This document shows positions 39,343-48,600 of a stretch of DNA of 64,000 nt, piece after piece (position 1 is the stretch's first letter; every line of letters starts with the position of its first letter). The DNA comes from a virus: positions 1 to 64,000 of the IMG/VR virus record IMGVR_UViG_3300036406_000522; one strand, 5' to 3'. The position numbers and the translations under genes were made by a program. The notes below the pieces were generated by a model. That model saw nothing but the letters and a program-made list of their open reading frames with translations, did not search any database and had not been told where the DNA came from.

Positions 39343-39723
39343 ATGGATCTATCAGACGAAGAGCTTGTGTTCTTTCAATTAGCAGAAACTCTTCGTCTGC
39401 CCTTGTATCGGTTATTAGACGAAATGCCCTATGACGAGTTTACGGGGTGGATAGAGTACTATAAACGACGGCCTGCAGGTTGGCAAGAAGATTATAGGAC
39501 ATTTCTTCTACTGAAAGCACAAGGTCTGAAACAAAAGCCTGAAGAGCTGTTTCCTTCATTAGCGCCTATCTTTAAGAAGCGTGATGAGGACAAGAAGCTT
39601 GGTAAGATCTCAGGTGCAAACTTCAAAGCCAGCGCATTGTTCAAGAAATTGCTCGGTGCGAAGGGTAATATTAATCCGCTACTAGGAGACTCAAATGCTG
39701 ACAGTAAAAGCCAAGGGAATTGA
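39343..39723 (+). CDS. Tail assembly chaperone, second part (lambda T analogue)
   Basis: 126 residues. LDEMPYDEFTGWIEYYKRRPAGWQED is the recognisable T domain of phage tail chaperones that bind the tape measure. In lambda it is made as a G-T fusion by -1 frameshifting; here the two reading frames are identical and separated by a single TAA, so a fusion would need stop-codon readthrough rather than slippage. Confidence 0.85.
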   Translation: MDLSDEELVFFQLAETLRLPLYRLLDEMPYDEFTGWIEYYKRRPAGWQEDYRTFLLLKAQGLKQKPEELFPSLAPIFKKRDEDKKLGKISGANFKASALFKKLLGAKGNINPLLGDSNADSKSQGN

Positions 39724-40012
39724 CAAGGCTCTCGCGGGCATGAGAGATGAACTCTTAAAGGAGCGCGTTAAGCAATCCAAGACCGTAGCCGAGGTGATGG
39801 CAATAGACATGGCGATAAATACGCCAGTCGACACAGGCTACGCAAGATCACGTTGGAAGAGTTCTGTTAACGGTAATAGTGTCGTGGTCAGTAACGATGC
39901 ACCGTATATTGAGGACTTGAATAGTGGTTCCTCGAAGCAAGCACCACAATTCTTCGTAGAACGAACTGCACTAAAATACGGTAGACTAACTGGTCCCGTG
40001 AGTGTCAAATGA
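39695..40012 (+). CDS. HK97 gp10-like tail/neck protein
   Basis: 105 residues, overlapping the chaperone by 29 bases. TPVDTGYARSRWKSSV, then NDAPYIEDLNSGSSKQAP is the signature of HK97-gp10-like minor tail proteins. Such genes usually sit before the tail tube; here it lies between chaperone and tape measure, an unusual order. Confidence 0.8.
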   Translation: MLTVKAKGIDKALAGMRDELLKERVKQSKTVAEVMAIDMAINTPVDTGYARSRWKSSVNGNSVVVSNDAPYIEDLNSGSSKQAPQFFVERTALKYGRLTGPVSVK

Positions 40013-40016
40013 CACG

Positions 40017-40053
40017 CCCCCTGATAAGGAGAACTTATCTAGGGGATTTTTTT
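40017..40053 (+). terminator. Rho-independent terminator before the tape measure
   Basis: CCCC-TGATAAG pairs with CTTAT-CTA-GGGG (one internal mismatch) at 40,017-40,045, followed by seven T. A textbook terminator that would limit transcription into the tape-measure gene. Confidence 0.88.
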
Positions 40054-40063
40054 CGGAGGTAGT

Positions 40064-43000
40064 ATGGCAATTGAACTAGAAGTAAAAACTAATGCCGCCA
40101 AAGCCGAAAGTGACATACAGAGATTAGTCACGGCTGTTACAGGAATCGGTACTGCCTCTGACAAGACAACTGAGAAACTTGAGGCTATCACCAAGGCCAC
40201 TGATAAGGTAGGCTCAGGGGCTAATACGGCCAAGCTTGGCAGGTTGTCTGATTCGGTAAAGGATATCGGTAAGTCAGCCAACAGCATGTCAGATAGCTTG
40301 ATGCGAGCTACACGCTCTATTGGCGAATTCGCGGCTATCGCAGTAGCAACTGTTGGTGTAGCAGCATTGTCCGACAAGGTAGCCACACTGAATGCTAAGC
40401 TCCGTCTCGTGGAGAAAAGCACAGGCGCGCAGGCTGAACGATTCAAAGAGATAACCGCTGTGGCTATGGATGCAAGCATAGCGATCACTGATGTGGCTGA
40501 TTTGTATGTCAAACTGCGGCGTGCCTCTGAGAACTTCGGCGCATCTAGCAAGGACGCACTGCAAGTGACAGCTAACGTTGCTCGCATCATAAAGTCCTCC
40601 GGCGTAGAAGCTGCGCAAGCCTCTGCTGGTATTCTGCAGCTTGGTCAAGCGTTAAGCTCTGGCAGACTGCAGGGTGACGAACTTCGGTCTATCCTCGAGA
40701 ACATACCTGAATTGGCTACAGTGATTGCCAAGAGTATGAACGTATCAATCGGCCAACTACGGCTGATGGGTGAGGAAGGTACACTATCAGCGAATCGTGT
40801 GTTCGCAGGTATTCTGTCACAAACGGACGAGATCAACAAGAACATGAGTCGATTCGTTACCATAGGTGGCTCTCTGAAGAACCTTGGTAATGCATTCACA
40901 GTGATTATGCAGGCTGTCTTGCAGCTGTTCGGTGGATCGAATCCTATCGCCATATTCATTGATAAGCTAGCGGTGTCCATCACAGGATTCGCTACTCGCT
41001 TCATCACAGACATGGCCTACCTGAAGGTTAAGGCTATCGTAGCGCTGATGCCATTATTGGTGTTCTTTTCTGATCTACCTGATACGGCAGGTGCCGCATT
41101 CCAGAAGATTGCTAAGATGTTGGGGGACATGCTGAGCTTCGACATGAAGTTCACATTCGGTGGTTTCGAGGCGTCTGCTAAACAGGTCATCAGCACAGTA
41201 CAACGAATTGAAGCTGCCTTCGCCTGGCTGTATGACAGAGTCATTGGCAACTCGTGGATCCCTGATTTGGTAGAGGGTGTCATCAGCTGGATAGGTAAGA
41301 TGACCACTGCAGTGAAACCCTTGCTGGTCACATTCACATCGATGTTCGAGACGGTGTTCACTGATGCAGCTAAGTACTGGAAGCAGGTCTTAGGTATTGC
41401 TGATAAGCCTGCCGCATCTACGACATCTAAGGCTCGTACCCAAACTGCAGACGAGGCGTGGGCAGCTGAGTGGTTGAAACCAACACCGAAAGCTCTACCT
41501 GAGCCGACTGATGCCAACTACAAAGCACCTTCCACGAACCCCTGGAGTGACTTCTCCAAGCAGGAGGTCAAAGACTGGCAGGATCAATGGCTGAAACCAC
41601 TTATCTATCCAGATGAGAAAACTACAGCTCCTAATAAGAGTGATACAGGTTTCACAGAGGCAGAAATAGAAGCTTGGCGTAAGGAATGGCTGGCCCCTAT
41701 TATCTATCCAGAAACTAATGTCGAGATACTCGACGAAAGTGTCAAGCAGGTTAAGATTTTGAAGGATATAAAGGAGGCTGTAAAGGAGCCGCCTAAAGTT
41801 GAAATGCCTGGTTTCGACACCGTAGAATATCTCAACAACCTCCAGAAGAACTCTAAAGGTACATTCCCCGAGTTCAGGAAGAATCACCTAGGTGACGGTG
41901 CTAAGGCTAAGCCATTTGATTTGCTCGGTTCTATGAACAAGAGTGCTAGCACTGAAATCGGCAAGGCGCTGTCTACAGGGATAGCATCTAAGGGTCTGGT
42001 AGCCAGTAATATAGAAGCCGCCGAAGAAAGTTATGTGGAGAGGCTTCTCAGCTTTGTTAATGGACTCGGTCGCTCTGTTGCGTCTCACACTAGCGACGCC
42101 CTCTCTACTATCGGTGACATGTACAACGATTTCATCTCGTTTGTGCCTAGATTCTTCAAGTCATTAGGCCGTATCATCGCTAAACAGTCGGATGTAGCTA
42201 GTGGCCTAAACTGGTTACAAAGCACTGATCGTGGCAAGTTAGTACGGCAGATCGTAGGTATCCCTGACGATAAAGGCGGCGCGCAAGTCCCATTCGGTCC
42301 TCACAAACAAGAAGTCGATAGACCGTTCATGCATGACATCATAAATGCGTTCGACAACAAAGATCAGGTGGTTGCCACTTTAGCTATTGGTGCAACGCTG
42401 ACTGCTATCTTAGGCGCGATGCTTTTGATACCTACTGTTATCTTCTCATCGATGGCCCCCATGCGTGGCTTCCTACTTAAAGCTGCTGCTGTGAGTGGTG
42501 TAGGGCTGACCGGCACGATGTTGGCGAAGAACGTCGATGAAGGGACGCTCGTCAACGCACTCGTTAAAGGCATTCGCACTACGTTGGATATTGGCAGGTC
42601 GATCAAAGAAGCAATCTTTGGTAGTGGCGCTTTCGGTCCAATATCAACGTACCTAGAGACTGCTGACAGCATGGGTGACAAGCTTATAGCCGTCGTGAAG
42701 GGTATCGCTGAGTTTACACTTAAGCTGGCAGCTCTGGCGTTCTTGTTTTCCTCGGACAATAGAAAGGCCGCTGGCGGTGCTCTTGTCGATGTCATTACTT
42801 CGCCAACTGCGATGGGAAAATCGGTCGGTAAACAACTTGAGCTGAGCTATCTTAACAAGCAAGTTAAGGACGCTACCAAGACATTCGACAGATCGACGGC
42901 AGTGGTGGCACTGAATACGAAGCGGTTAAGTGAACAGGCACAGGTACAGAAGCTAGTCAATGACTTGCCCATCTCTAGGCTATCCACTGCTAATGACGCG

Positions 43001-46000
43001 CAACGCGCTGTAGCTCCTATCCAGAAGGAATTGTTGTCGCTTAACAAGACCATCAAAGAGGGCGCTGCATTCTCGCAACGCCAAGTTACAAACGCTACGT
43101 CGCAAGTGGCAATGCTTGGCCCACAGATACAACAGCTTTCAGCTACACGTGACACACTGCGTAAGAGCATTAGTGATGCTTCCACTCAGTTCAAGGATGG
43201 TCTGAAGAACTCGTTAGCAAGCGCAGGTGGCTTCTTAGGTGGCTACGCAGGCTTCACAGCTGGTTCTGAGTTTGCACGACAGTCTGACTTACCTGAGCAT
43301 CAGAAGATAGCTGTCACAATCGGTGCTGGCATTTTAGGTCAGCTCACTGGTGCTACAGCGGTATCTGCCTTCACCTTGTTGTTCGGTGCGGTTCTCGGTG
43401 CTGTGTTCACGCCTATAGGCGCAATCATCACTGCAGCTTTGATCGCGGGTTGGTTGTTCTTCAAAGAGCCTGAGACCTGGAACACACTTAAGTTCATTGT
43501 TACTGATGAGATCCCTAAGGCAATAAAAGAAGGCCTCGATCTTGGTGCTAAGGCGCTGACAGATTATCTGAAGAAAGAGTTCCCGTGGCTAATGGGTGAC
43601 AGTCCTGATGTTGAACCGACGACACCTGGACAGCATGCTGCCTCAGCCGCAATGGGTATCGGTGCAACTGCCGTATCGATAGCGCAAGGTGACTTCGAGC
43701 AAGCTGAACGTATGGGCAAGCAAGTAGGTGTCCATGTGGAGAAGGCCATCCTAGGCACAATGGGTTTGGAGAAACCGCTGCTGGTAGAGATGCTGCCTGA
43801 TGGTGGACGCGACTTTAAGCTGCTACCTGATGCTACTGCTGCTAGAATGGAAAAAGGATTCCTAGATTGGAGTATGTCTGTCGGAAAGAGTATAACAAAT
43901 TTCTTCGACACAACCAAGAACATTCTCCTGCAGCGTGGTGAGCAACAAGATGGTGAAGCTGAACCGTATCCTTATACAGCCTTCTCAGGTGGTGGTAAGG
44001 TTCGTGGTCCAGGAACGGGGACATCTGACAGTATCAACGCTAAGGTGTCCAACGGTGAATTCGTCGTTAAGGCCGCAGCTGCTAAGGACAACATGCAGTT
44101 GCTCGAGGCTATCAACAATGGTGTCTCACCTGCAATAGTTGCTGCCATGCAACAAGATGTCGCCACTAAAGCAGGACTGGTCGGCTATCAACTTAAGTAT
44201 GTAGATGCTGTTGCAGCGCGTACTGATCCAGCAAGTAAAACACTTAATGTCCCCGCTATCACTCCAGAGAACGGATACGGCGAGTACTACGTGTCATTGC
44301 ATGAGATTGGACATATCCATTCTGATAATGCTTTCTTGGAAACGGTACGTAGCGACATATTGCCGTTACGTATGCAACTTGAAGAGCACTCTGCGAGGGC
44401 CTTGAAGCGTTACAGAGAAGTCGGCGAGCCTTACTTGCGCAGTAACGAGTATAAGGAAGCGAACGCAATAGGTTCTGCATTGAACCAGCAGTATATGGCT
44501 CGTTTCGCCAATTACCAGGACATGTTTGATTCACGTTTTCTGTTTGAGGCACAAGCATCTAAGTGGGCTTTCGAGAATGCGGCTATTAAGAGTCCGGCGG
44601 GTGAAGCGACCTTAGCCATAGCAGCGCGCTCATACCTTGCAAGGAGCATGCTAAACGATCACGATGCGTTGACCAGAGCGAGAGGCCTCATAGATATAGC
44701 TGATGATGCTAAGATCAATAACTCCTCTGGTGCATTGACGTTTCAAGACCTAACTGGTAAGTTCAGTACGACGAACTTTGATCTACTGAAAGGCTTCGCT
44801 AAGTTCGACAAGAGCAAGATGATTGCCCCTGCCGTTGATATCGCAGAAAGCCAGACAGGTAGACGTGACGATCTAGAGACGACCTTGAATTACTTCATGA
44901 CGAACAAGGCAAGAGGTATTCCAGGTTTCTCTACAGGAGGATCTGTATTCGGACTTGGCTCCGCGACGTCTGATAGTATCCCTGCGATGCTGTCAAACGG
45001 TGAGTTTGTCGTAAACGCCAAGGCTGCTGCACAATTCAGACCGTTCTTAGAGGCGCTTAACGGTGGTGTGCCTGGATTCAATCTAGGAGGCTTCATAAAG
45101 AAGTACAAGCCACAAGCAGAACGTATATCTACTTCGTTGGGCATCGATTCTGACCTTTTGTTGAAGCAGTTGTACTATGAGAGCCAGGGCGGTACATCTA
45201 ATGTTGCGAAGCTGAATAACAACTTCGGTGGGATTACATATACTGAGGGCAATCCGAACGGCTCTAAAGGCTCTCCACGCCCTGCCAGTGAAGGCGGCAA
45301 CTACGTTAAGTATGCAACCATTGACGATTTCTTTAAGGACTTCGAACGTGTAATGTCCAGCAAGAGATACGATGGTGCGCGTGGTAGGAAGGACTTAGGC
45401 GAGTACGCCACGGCTGTACAAAAAGGTGGTTACGCCACAGATGCAAACTACTCTAAGAATATGGTGAGTGTTATATCGAAGGCGGAGGGCGCTATCGTCG
45501 GTCAATCTGTTGCCACTGCAGATCAAACTGTTGAGACAGAAAAATCCACATCAGTACTTGCGGATTTCAAGGCTGCGATGATGAAAGGCGTTGAAGGCAT
45601 CAATGCATGGATCAAGGCTAACACAGGTGTCGATATTAGCAAAATGATCCGTGACATGGTAGCTGGAAACCCTACAGGTATCGAGAAGATAGGCGACTTT
45701 GAAGGTGTTGCGAAGTACATCAATGCATCTGGTGCACTGGCCAATCCAGTAACAATTGCTGATGTCACCAAGCTGGTACAAGCTGGTCAACTGACGACTG
45801 TCGGAAAGGCCCTTGATGAGATAGCACTTAATACGAAGTCACTAGGTGCCACTAATCTGTCTGAAATATCCAGAGCCAAGCTTGTGAACAACATAAGCGG
45901 GCAACAAGGTGCTGTAGCTGAGATTTTCAAGAACCTTACGCCTGAAGTTAAGAAAGAGATGGACTACAAAGGCGCTCTGGGTGACTTCTTTCCTGGCAAG

Positions 46001-47329
46001 CAATTGGCCGATATAAGTGCAGCCGTTCCTAAAACTGCGTATGCCAAGATACTTGATATGATGGAGACATACGAACGTTACGCTGAACTGGAGAAGACAG
46101 GTTCAACACAAGGTGTTCGTGTGAATGCATCTCTCGCTAAAGATGCTGCTGGTGAGTTCCTAAAGCAGTATACTGAAGTGTTCAGCAATGAAGTTACTCT
46201 GCTGTCGATGATGAGTTCGTCCTTTGAGGGCCGAAATATGGCCAAGCCCTTCTCGCAGGCATTCTTCAAGGAAGTGGAGACGTCGATGTCTGCCTTTGCC
46301 AAGCGTAAGATCACCTTCAAGGGAATGATCGAGCAATGGGCCGACTCGTTATCCAGCAAGATCATCGACTCTTTCTTCTCCTCGATGGCGACTAAGTTTG
46401 CCGGTGGTATTGTCGACAAGATAGTGAATGATGTCATCATCGGCGGTGTATCTGACCTAGGTAGCAAGACTGGCAATTTCCTCTCTGGCAAGGGTTTTAG
46501 TCTGGATGGAAAATCAGCTGCCAAGTCTGGTGATGCAGCTAAGGATGCTAATCAAGAGCAGAAGGGTATATTCGGCTGGTTCAATGAGAAACTTTCCAAT
46601 ATTTTCTCGACGGATAATACAGCGAAGGCTAATCTAGCTGCAGCGGGTAACACAGCCACAGCTACTGTTCTTGCTGATGCAGGTGTTAACACCAAGACGC
46701 TACTTGAGACCGCAAACAGTGAAACGGCTGCAACATTAGCAACGAGTGATTCTTCACTGTCGACCACACTGACGAATGCATGGGATGGTCTGTCCTCGGT
46801 GTTAGAGCAGGGTTGGGACTTCCTGAAGACGACGCTGACTTCGGCATTTAATGGGATAAGCGGTTTGTTCAGTGGCAAAGAGGGTGGTGCCGGTGGCTTG
46901 TTTAGTGGCATCTCTGACATGTTCTCTGACTTCGATGTCTCAAGTGTGTTCGACTTCATCCCTAGTCTATTTGCATCAGGGGGTCGTGTCGTAGGCCCAG
47001 GTAATGGAACCTCGGATAGTATCCCTGCGATGTTATCGAACGGTGAGTTCGTTGTTAATGCCGCATCCACTAAGCGTTTCAGAAACATGCTGATGGCAAT
47101 CAACGACGGTAATTTCCACGGCTTTGCTGAAGGTGGTATGGTGTCAGATGGGGTTGTAGTACCCGGACCTGCCGCTTTCAGTGATACTGCTCGCGGGAAT
47201 CAGCAAATCGTCAATATCAAAATCACAGGTGATATCTCTCGCCAGACGCGTAAAGAGATAATCTCGATGTTACCACAGATCACGACAGGTGTCAACATGA
47301 ACAATCGTGAGAATGGACATCGCAACTAA
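40064..47329 (+). CDS. Tape measure protein with metalloprotease-like and glucosaminidase-like domains
   Basis: 2421 residues; as the tape measure sets tail length, about 350 nm is implied by the usual 1.5 Angstrom per residue. The N-terminal 300 residues match tape-measure families (LQLGQALSSGRLQGDELRSI). Hydrophobic segments occur near residues 330, 770-800 and 1105-1135. Two embedded enzymes stand out: HEIGH at residues 1413-1417, the zinc-protease HExxH motif, and ESQGGTSNVAK..NNNFGGI with Glu1706, a GH73-type peptidoglycan hydrolase pattern. Three copies of a GxGTSDSI..LSNGEFVV module lie near residues 1309, 1624 and 2305. Probably opens the cell envelope during entry. Confidence 0.93.
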   Translation: MAIELEVKTNAAKAESDIQRLVTAVTGIGTASDKTTEKLEAITKATDKVGSGANTAKLGRLSDSVKDIGKSANSMSDSLMRATRSIGEFAAIAVATVGVAALSDKVATLNAKLRLVEKSTGAQAERFKEITAVAMDASIAITDVADLYVKLRRASENFGASSKDALQVTANVARIIKSSGVEAAQASAGILQLGQALSSGRLQGDELRSILENIPELATVIAKSMNVSIGQLRLMGEEGTLSANRVFAGILSQTDEINKNMSRFVTIGGSLKNLGNAFTVIMQAVLQLFGGSNPIAIFIDKLAVSITGFATRFITDMAYLKVKAIVALMPLLVFFSDLPDTAGAAFQKIAKMLGDMLSFDMKFTFGGFEASAKQVISTVQRIEAAFAWLYDRVIGNSWIPDLVEGVISWIGKMTTAVKPLLVTFTSMFETVFTDAAKYWKQVLGIADKPAASTTSKARTQTADEAWAAEWLKPTPKALPEPTDANYKAPSTNPWSDFSKQEVKDWQDQWLKPLIYPDEKTTAPNKSDTGFTEAEIEAWRKEWLAPIIYPETNVEILDESVKQVKILKDIKEAVKEPPKVEMPGFDTVEYLNNLQKNSKGTFPEFRKNHLGDGAKAKPFDLLGSMNKSASTEIGKALSTGIASKGLVASNIEAAEESYVERLLSFVNGLGRSVASHTSDALSTIGDMYNDFISFVPRFFKSLGRIIAKQSDVASGLNWLQSTDRGKLVRQIVGIPDDKGGAQVPFGPHKQEVDRPFMHDIINAFDNKDQVVATLAIGATLTAILGAMLLIPTVIFSSMAPMRGFLLKAAAVSGVGLTGTMLAKNVDEGTLVNALVKGIRTTLDIGRSIKEAIFGSGAFGPISTYLETADSMGDKLIAVVKGIAEFTLKLAALAFLFSSDNRKAAGGALVDVITSPTAMGKSVGKQLELSYLNKQVKDATKTFDRSTAVVALNTKRLSEQAQVQKLVNDLPISRLSTANDAQRAVAPIQKELLSLNKTIKEGAAFSQRQVTNATSQVAMLGPQIQQLSATRDTLRKSISDASTQFKDGLKNSLASAGGFLGGYAGFTAGSEFARQSDLPEHQKIAVTIGAGILGQLTGATAVSAFTLLFGAVLGAVFTPIGAIITAALIAGWLFFKEPETWNTLKFIVTDEIPKAIKEGLDLGAKALTDYLKKEFPWLMGDSPDVEPTTPGQHAASAAMGIGATAVSIAQGDFEQAERMGKQVGVHVEKAILGTMGLEKPLLVEMLPDGGRDFKLLPDATAARMEKGFLDWSMSVGKSITNFFDTTKNILLQRGEQQDGEAEPYPYTAFSGGGKVRGPGTGTSDSINAKVSNGEFVVKAAAAKDNMQLLEAINNGVSPAIVAAMQQDVATKAGLVGYQLKYVDAVAARTDPASKTLNVPAITPENGYGEYYVSLHEIGHIHSDNAFLETVRSDILPLRMQLEEHSARALKRYREVGEPYLRSNEYKEANAIGSALNQQYMARFANYQDMFDSRFLFEAQASKWAFENAAIKSPAGEATLAIAARSYLARSMLNDHDALTRARGLIDIADDAKINNSSGALTFQDLTGKFSTTNFDLLKGFAKFDKSKMIAPAVDIAESQTGRRDDLETTLNYFMTNKARGIPGFSTGGSVFGLGSATSDSIPAMLSNGEFVVNAKAAAQFRPFLEALNGGVPGFNLGGFIKKYKPQAERISTSLGIDSDLLLKQLYYESQGGTSNVAKLNNNFGGITYTEGNPNGSKGSPRPASEGGNYVKYATIDDFFKDFERVMSSKRYDGARGRKDLGEYATAVQKGGYATDANYSKNMVSVISKAEGAIVGQSVATADQTVETEKSTSVLADFKAAMMKGVEGINAWIKANTGVDISKMIRDMVAGNPTGIEKIGDFEGVAKYINASGALANPVTIADVTKLVQAGQLTTVGKALDEIALNTKSLGATNLSEISRAKLVNNISGQQGAVAEIFKNLTPEVKKEMDYKGALGDFFPGKQLADISAAVPKTAYAKILDMMETYERYAELEKTGSTQGVRVNASLAKDAAGEFLKQYTEVFSNEVTLLSMMSSSFEGRNMAKPFSQAFFKEVETSMSAFAKRKITFKGMIEQWADSLSSKIIDSFFSSMATKFAGGIVDKIVNDVIIGGVSDLGSKTGNFLSGKGFSLDGKSAAKSGDAAKDANQEQKGIFGWFNEKLSNIFSTDNTAKANLAAAGNTATATVLADAGVNTKTLLETANSETAATLATSDSSLSTTLTNAWDGLSSVLEQGWDFLKTTLTSAFNGISGLFSGKEGGAGGLFSGISDMFSDFDVSSVFDFIPSLFASGGRVVGPGNGTSDSIPAMLSNGEFVVNAASTKRFRNMLMAINDGNFHGFAEGGMVSDGVVVPGPAAFSDTARGNQQIVNIKITGDISRQTRKEIISMLPQITTGVNMNNRENGHRN

Positions 47330-47335
47330 ACAGGT

Positions 47336-47376
47336 AGCCCGTATACGCTGTAGTATACAGACAGGGCTTATTTTTT
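47336..47376 (+). terminator. Rho-independent terminator after the tape measure
   Basis: AGCCC (47,336-47,340) pairs with GGGCT (47,364-47,368), with GTATAC pairing to GTATAC inside, followed by TTATTTTTT. Confidence 0.88.
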
Positions 47377-47389
47377 AAACGGAGAGCGT

Positions 47390-48004
47390 ATGTTTGGAAT
47401 TTTACGAAGTAGCACGAACACAGGGGTCGGCTCCGAACTTATCGCGATATTTGCCGCGCCTCTGGAGATCATCAACAATCAAGGAGCCAGTGTATCCGAC
47501 ACACTGTCGCTCAAGCGAGTAACACAAGATCGGAAAGCACAACGGTGGGAAATATCTTCGATGATAATGCCCATTCGTACGAATTCAGAGTTGTTCGTAC
47601 ACTCGGTTCTCAAAAATGTAACCGAGTACTTCTATGTACGGATGCCTCAACTGTACTCACGTGATCTGATGCCTGAAGGCTATACACCTGTCGTTTCTTT
47701 GTCGGCGAGCGTTGGTACTGACCTTATCGTCGTGGGTGGCATCACTAAGTCACTGATAAAGGCCGGTGAGTTCATTACATTCGCAGGTGACTCGAAAGTG
47801 TATCTGATCGTCGACAATTCTGACGTGACCTACACGAAGGTCTTCCCAGAGCTACGTTCAACTAAAGCTCCTGGAACTGTAATAACCTACGGTAGTAAGG
47901 TTACAATGCGCGCCTTCTACGACGTAGACAACGCATCGGGCATGAAGTATATCGATGGCGTGTTACAGGATCCTGGCATGCTCAAACTAATAGAGGCCAC
48001 CTAA
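47390..48004 (+). CDS. Tail protein, position of distal/minor tail protein
   Basis: 204 residues, beta-rich, GGAGAG ribosome site. Follows the tape measure and overlaps the next gene by one base, the place of distal or minor tail proteins in siphovirus genomes. No domain recognised with certainty. Confidence 0.7.
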   Translation: MFGILRSSTNTGVGSELIAIFAAPLEIINNQGASVSDTLSLKRVTQDRKAQRWEISSMIMPIRTNSELFVHSVLKNVTEYFYVRMPQLYSRDLMPEGYTPVVSLSASVGTDLIVVGGITKSLIKAGEFITFAGDSKVYLIVDNSDVTYTKVFPELRSTKAPGTVITYGSKVTMRAFYDVDNASGMKYIDGVLQDPGMLKLIEAT

Positions 48005-48600
48005 TGCGTGTCCTTAGTAATAACATTCTCACGTTACTAGCAGAGTCTACTGTCTCTATCTTCACACTAGTTCACATAGAGACTAGCACTCCGATGTATC
48101 ACACCACAGCGCCATTCAATATCACGGTAGACGGTGTGACATATCTTGCTGACGGTAATCTGAAATCCACAGAGCCTCCTAAGTTGTCTCGTGTAGTTGA
48201 CAGAGAGGCCTACAAGCTGATTTACGCTGATCCAGCATTTGTCTTCAGGCCAATGTTCGAGGTGGGCCTTGTAGGTACTAAGTTCAGGGTGTACTATGGA
48301 TTCTTCAATACACTTGCCATCACTATCGGTGGCGCTCTACCTGGACAGCCTCTCCTGCAACCTGCGGATATACCTTTAGTGTACAAAGGTCTAATCGACT
48401 CGCATGGCTATACGGTGTCTGAAGACGACGAGGTAGATGCCATTATCGAGGGTTCATCTCCTGTTGCGAACTTAGATGCTAAGAAGGTAATCACTACCTC
48501 AAAGGATTATCTAAGGCAGATAGGCATGACATCAGATACATCATTCGATCAAGTATACGATGGTTCTAAATCCATCGATCTAATCTGGGGGAAATACTAA
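48004..48600 (+). CDS. Tail assembly protein (DUF2163-like position)
   Basis: 198 residues. Beta-rich, with FNITVDGVTYLADG and FVFRPMFEVGLVG, resembling tail-assembly proteins between the tape measure and tail-tip genes (lambda L/K-like, DUF2163-type). Coupled by TAATG to the tail-tip gene. Confidence 0.65.
   Translation: MRVLSNNILTLLAESTVSIFTLVHIETSTPMYHTTAPFNITVDGVTYLADGNLKSTEPPKLSRVVDREAYKLIYADPAFVFRPMFEVGLVGTKFRVYYGFFNTLAITIGGALPGQPLLQPADIPLVYKGLIDSHGYTVSEDDEVDAIIEGSSPVANLDAKKVITTSKDYLRQIGMTSDTSFDQVYDGSKSIDLIWGKY

Noticed and set aside
39031-39723. Lambda-type -1 frameshift between tail chaperone genes
   Set aside because: Both genes are in the same frame, so slippage by one base would not join them.
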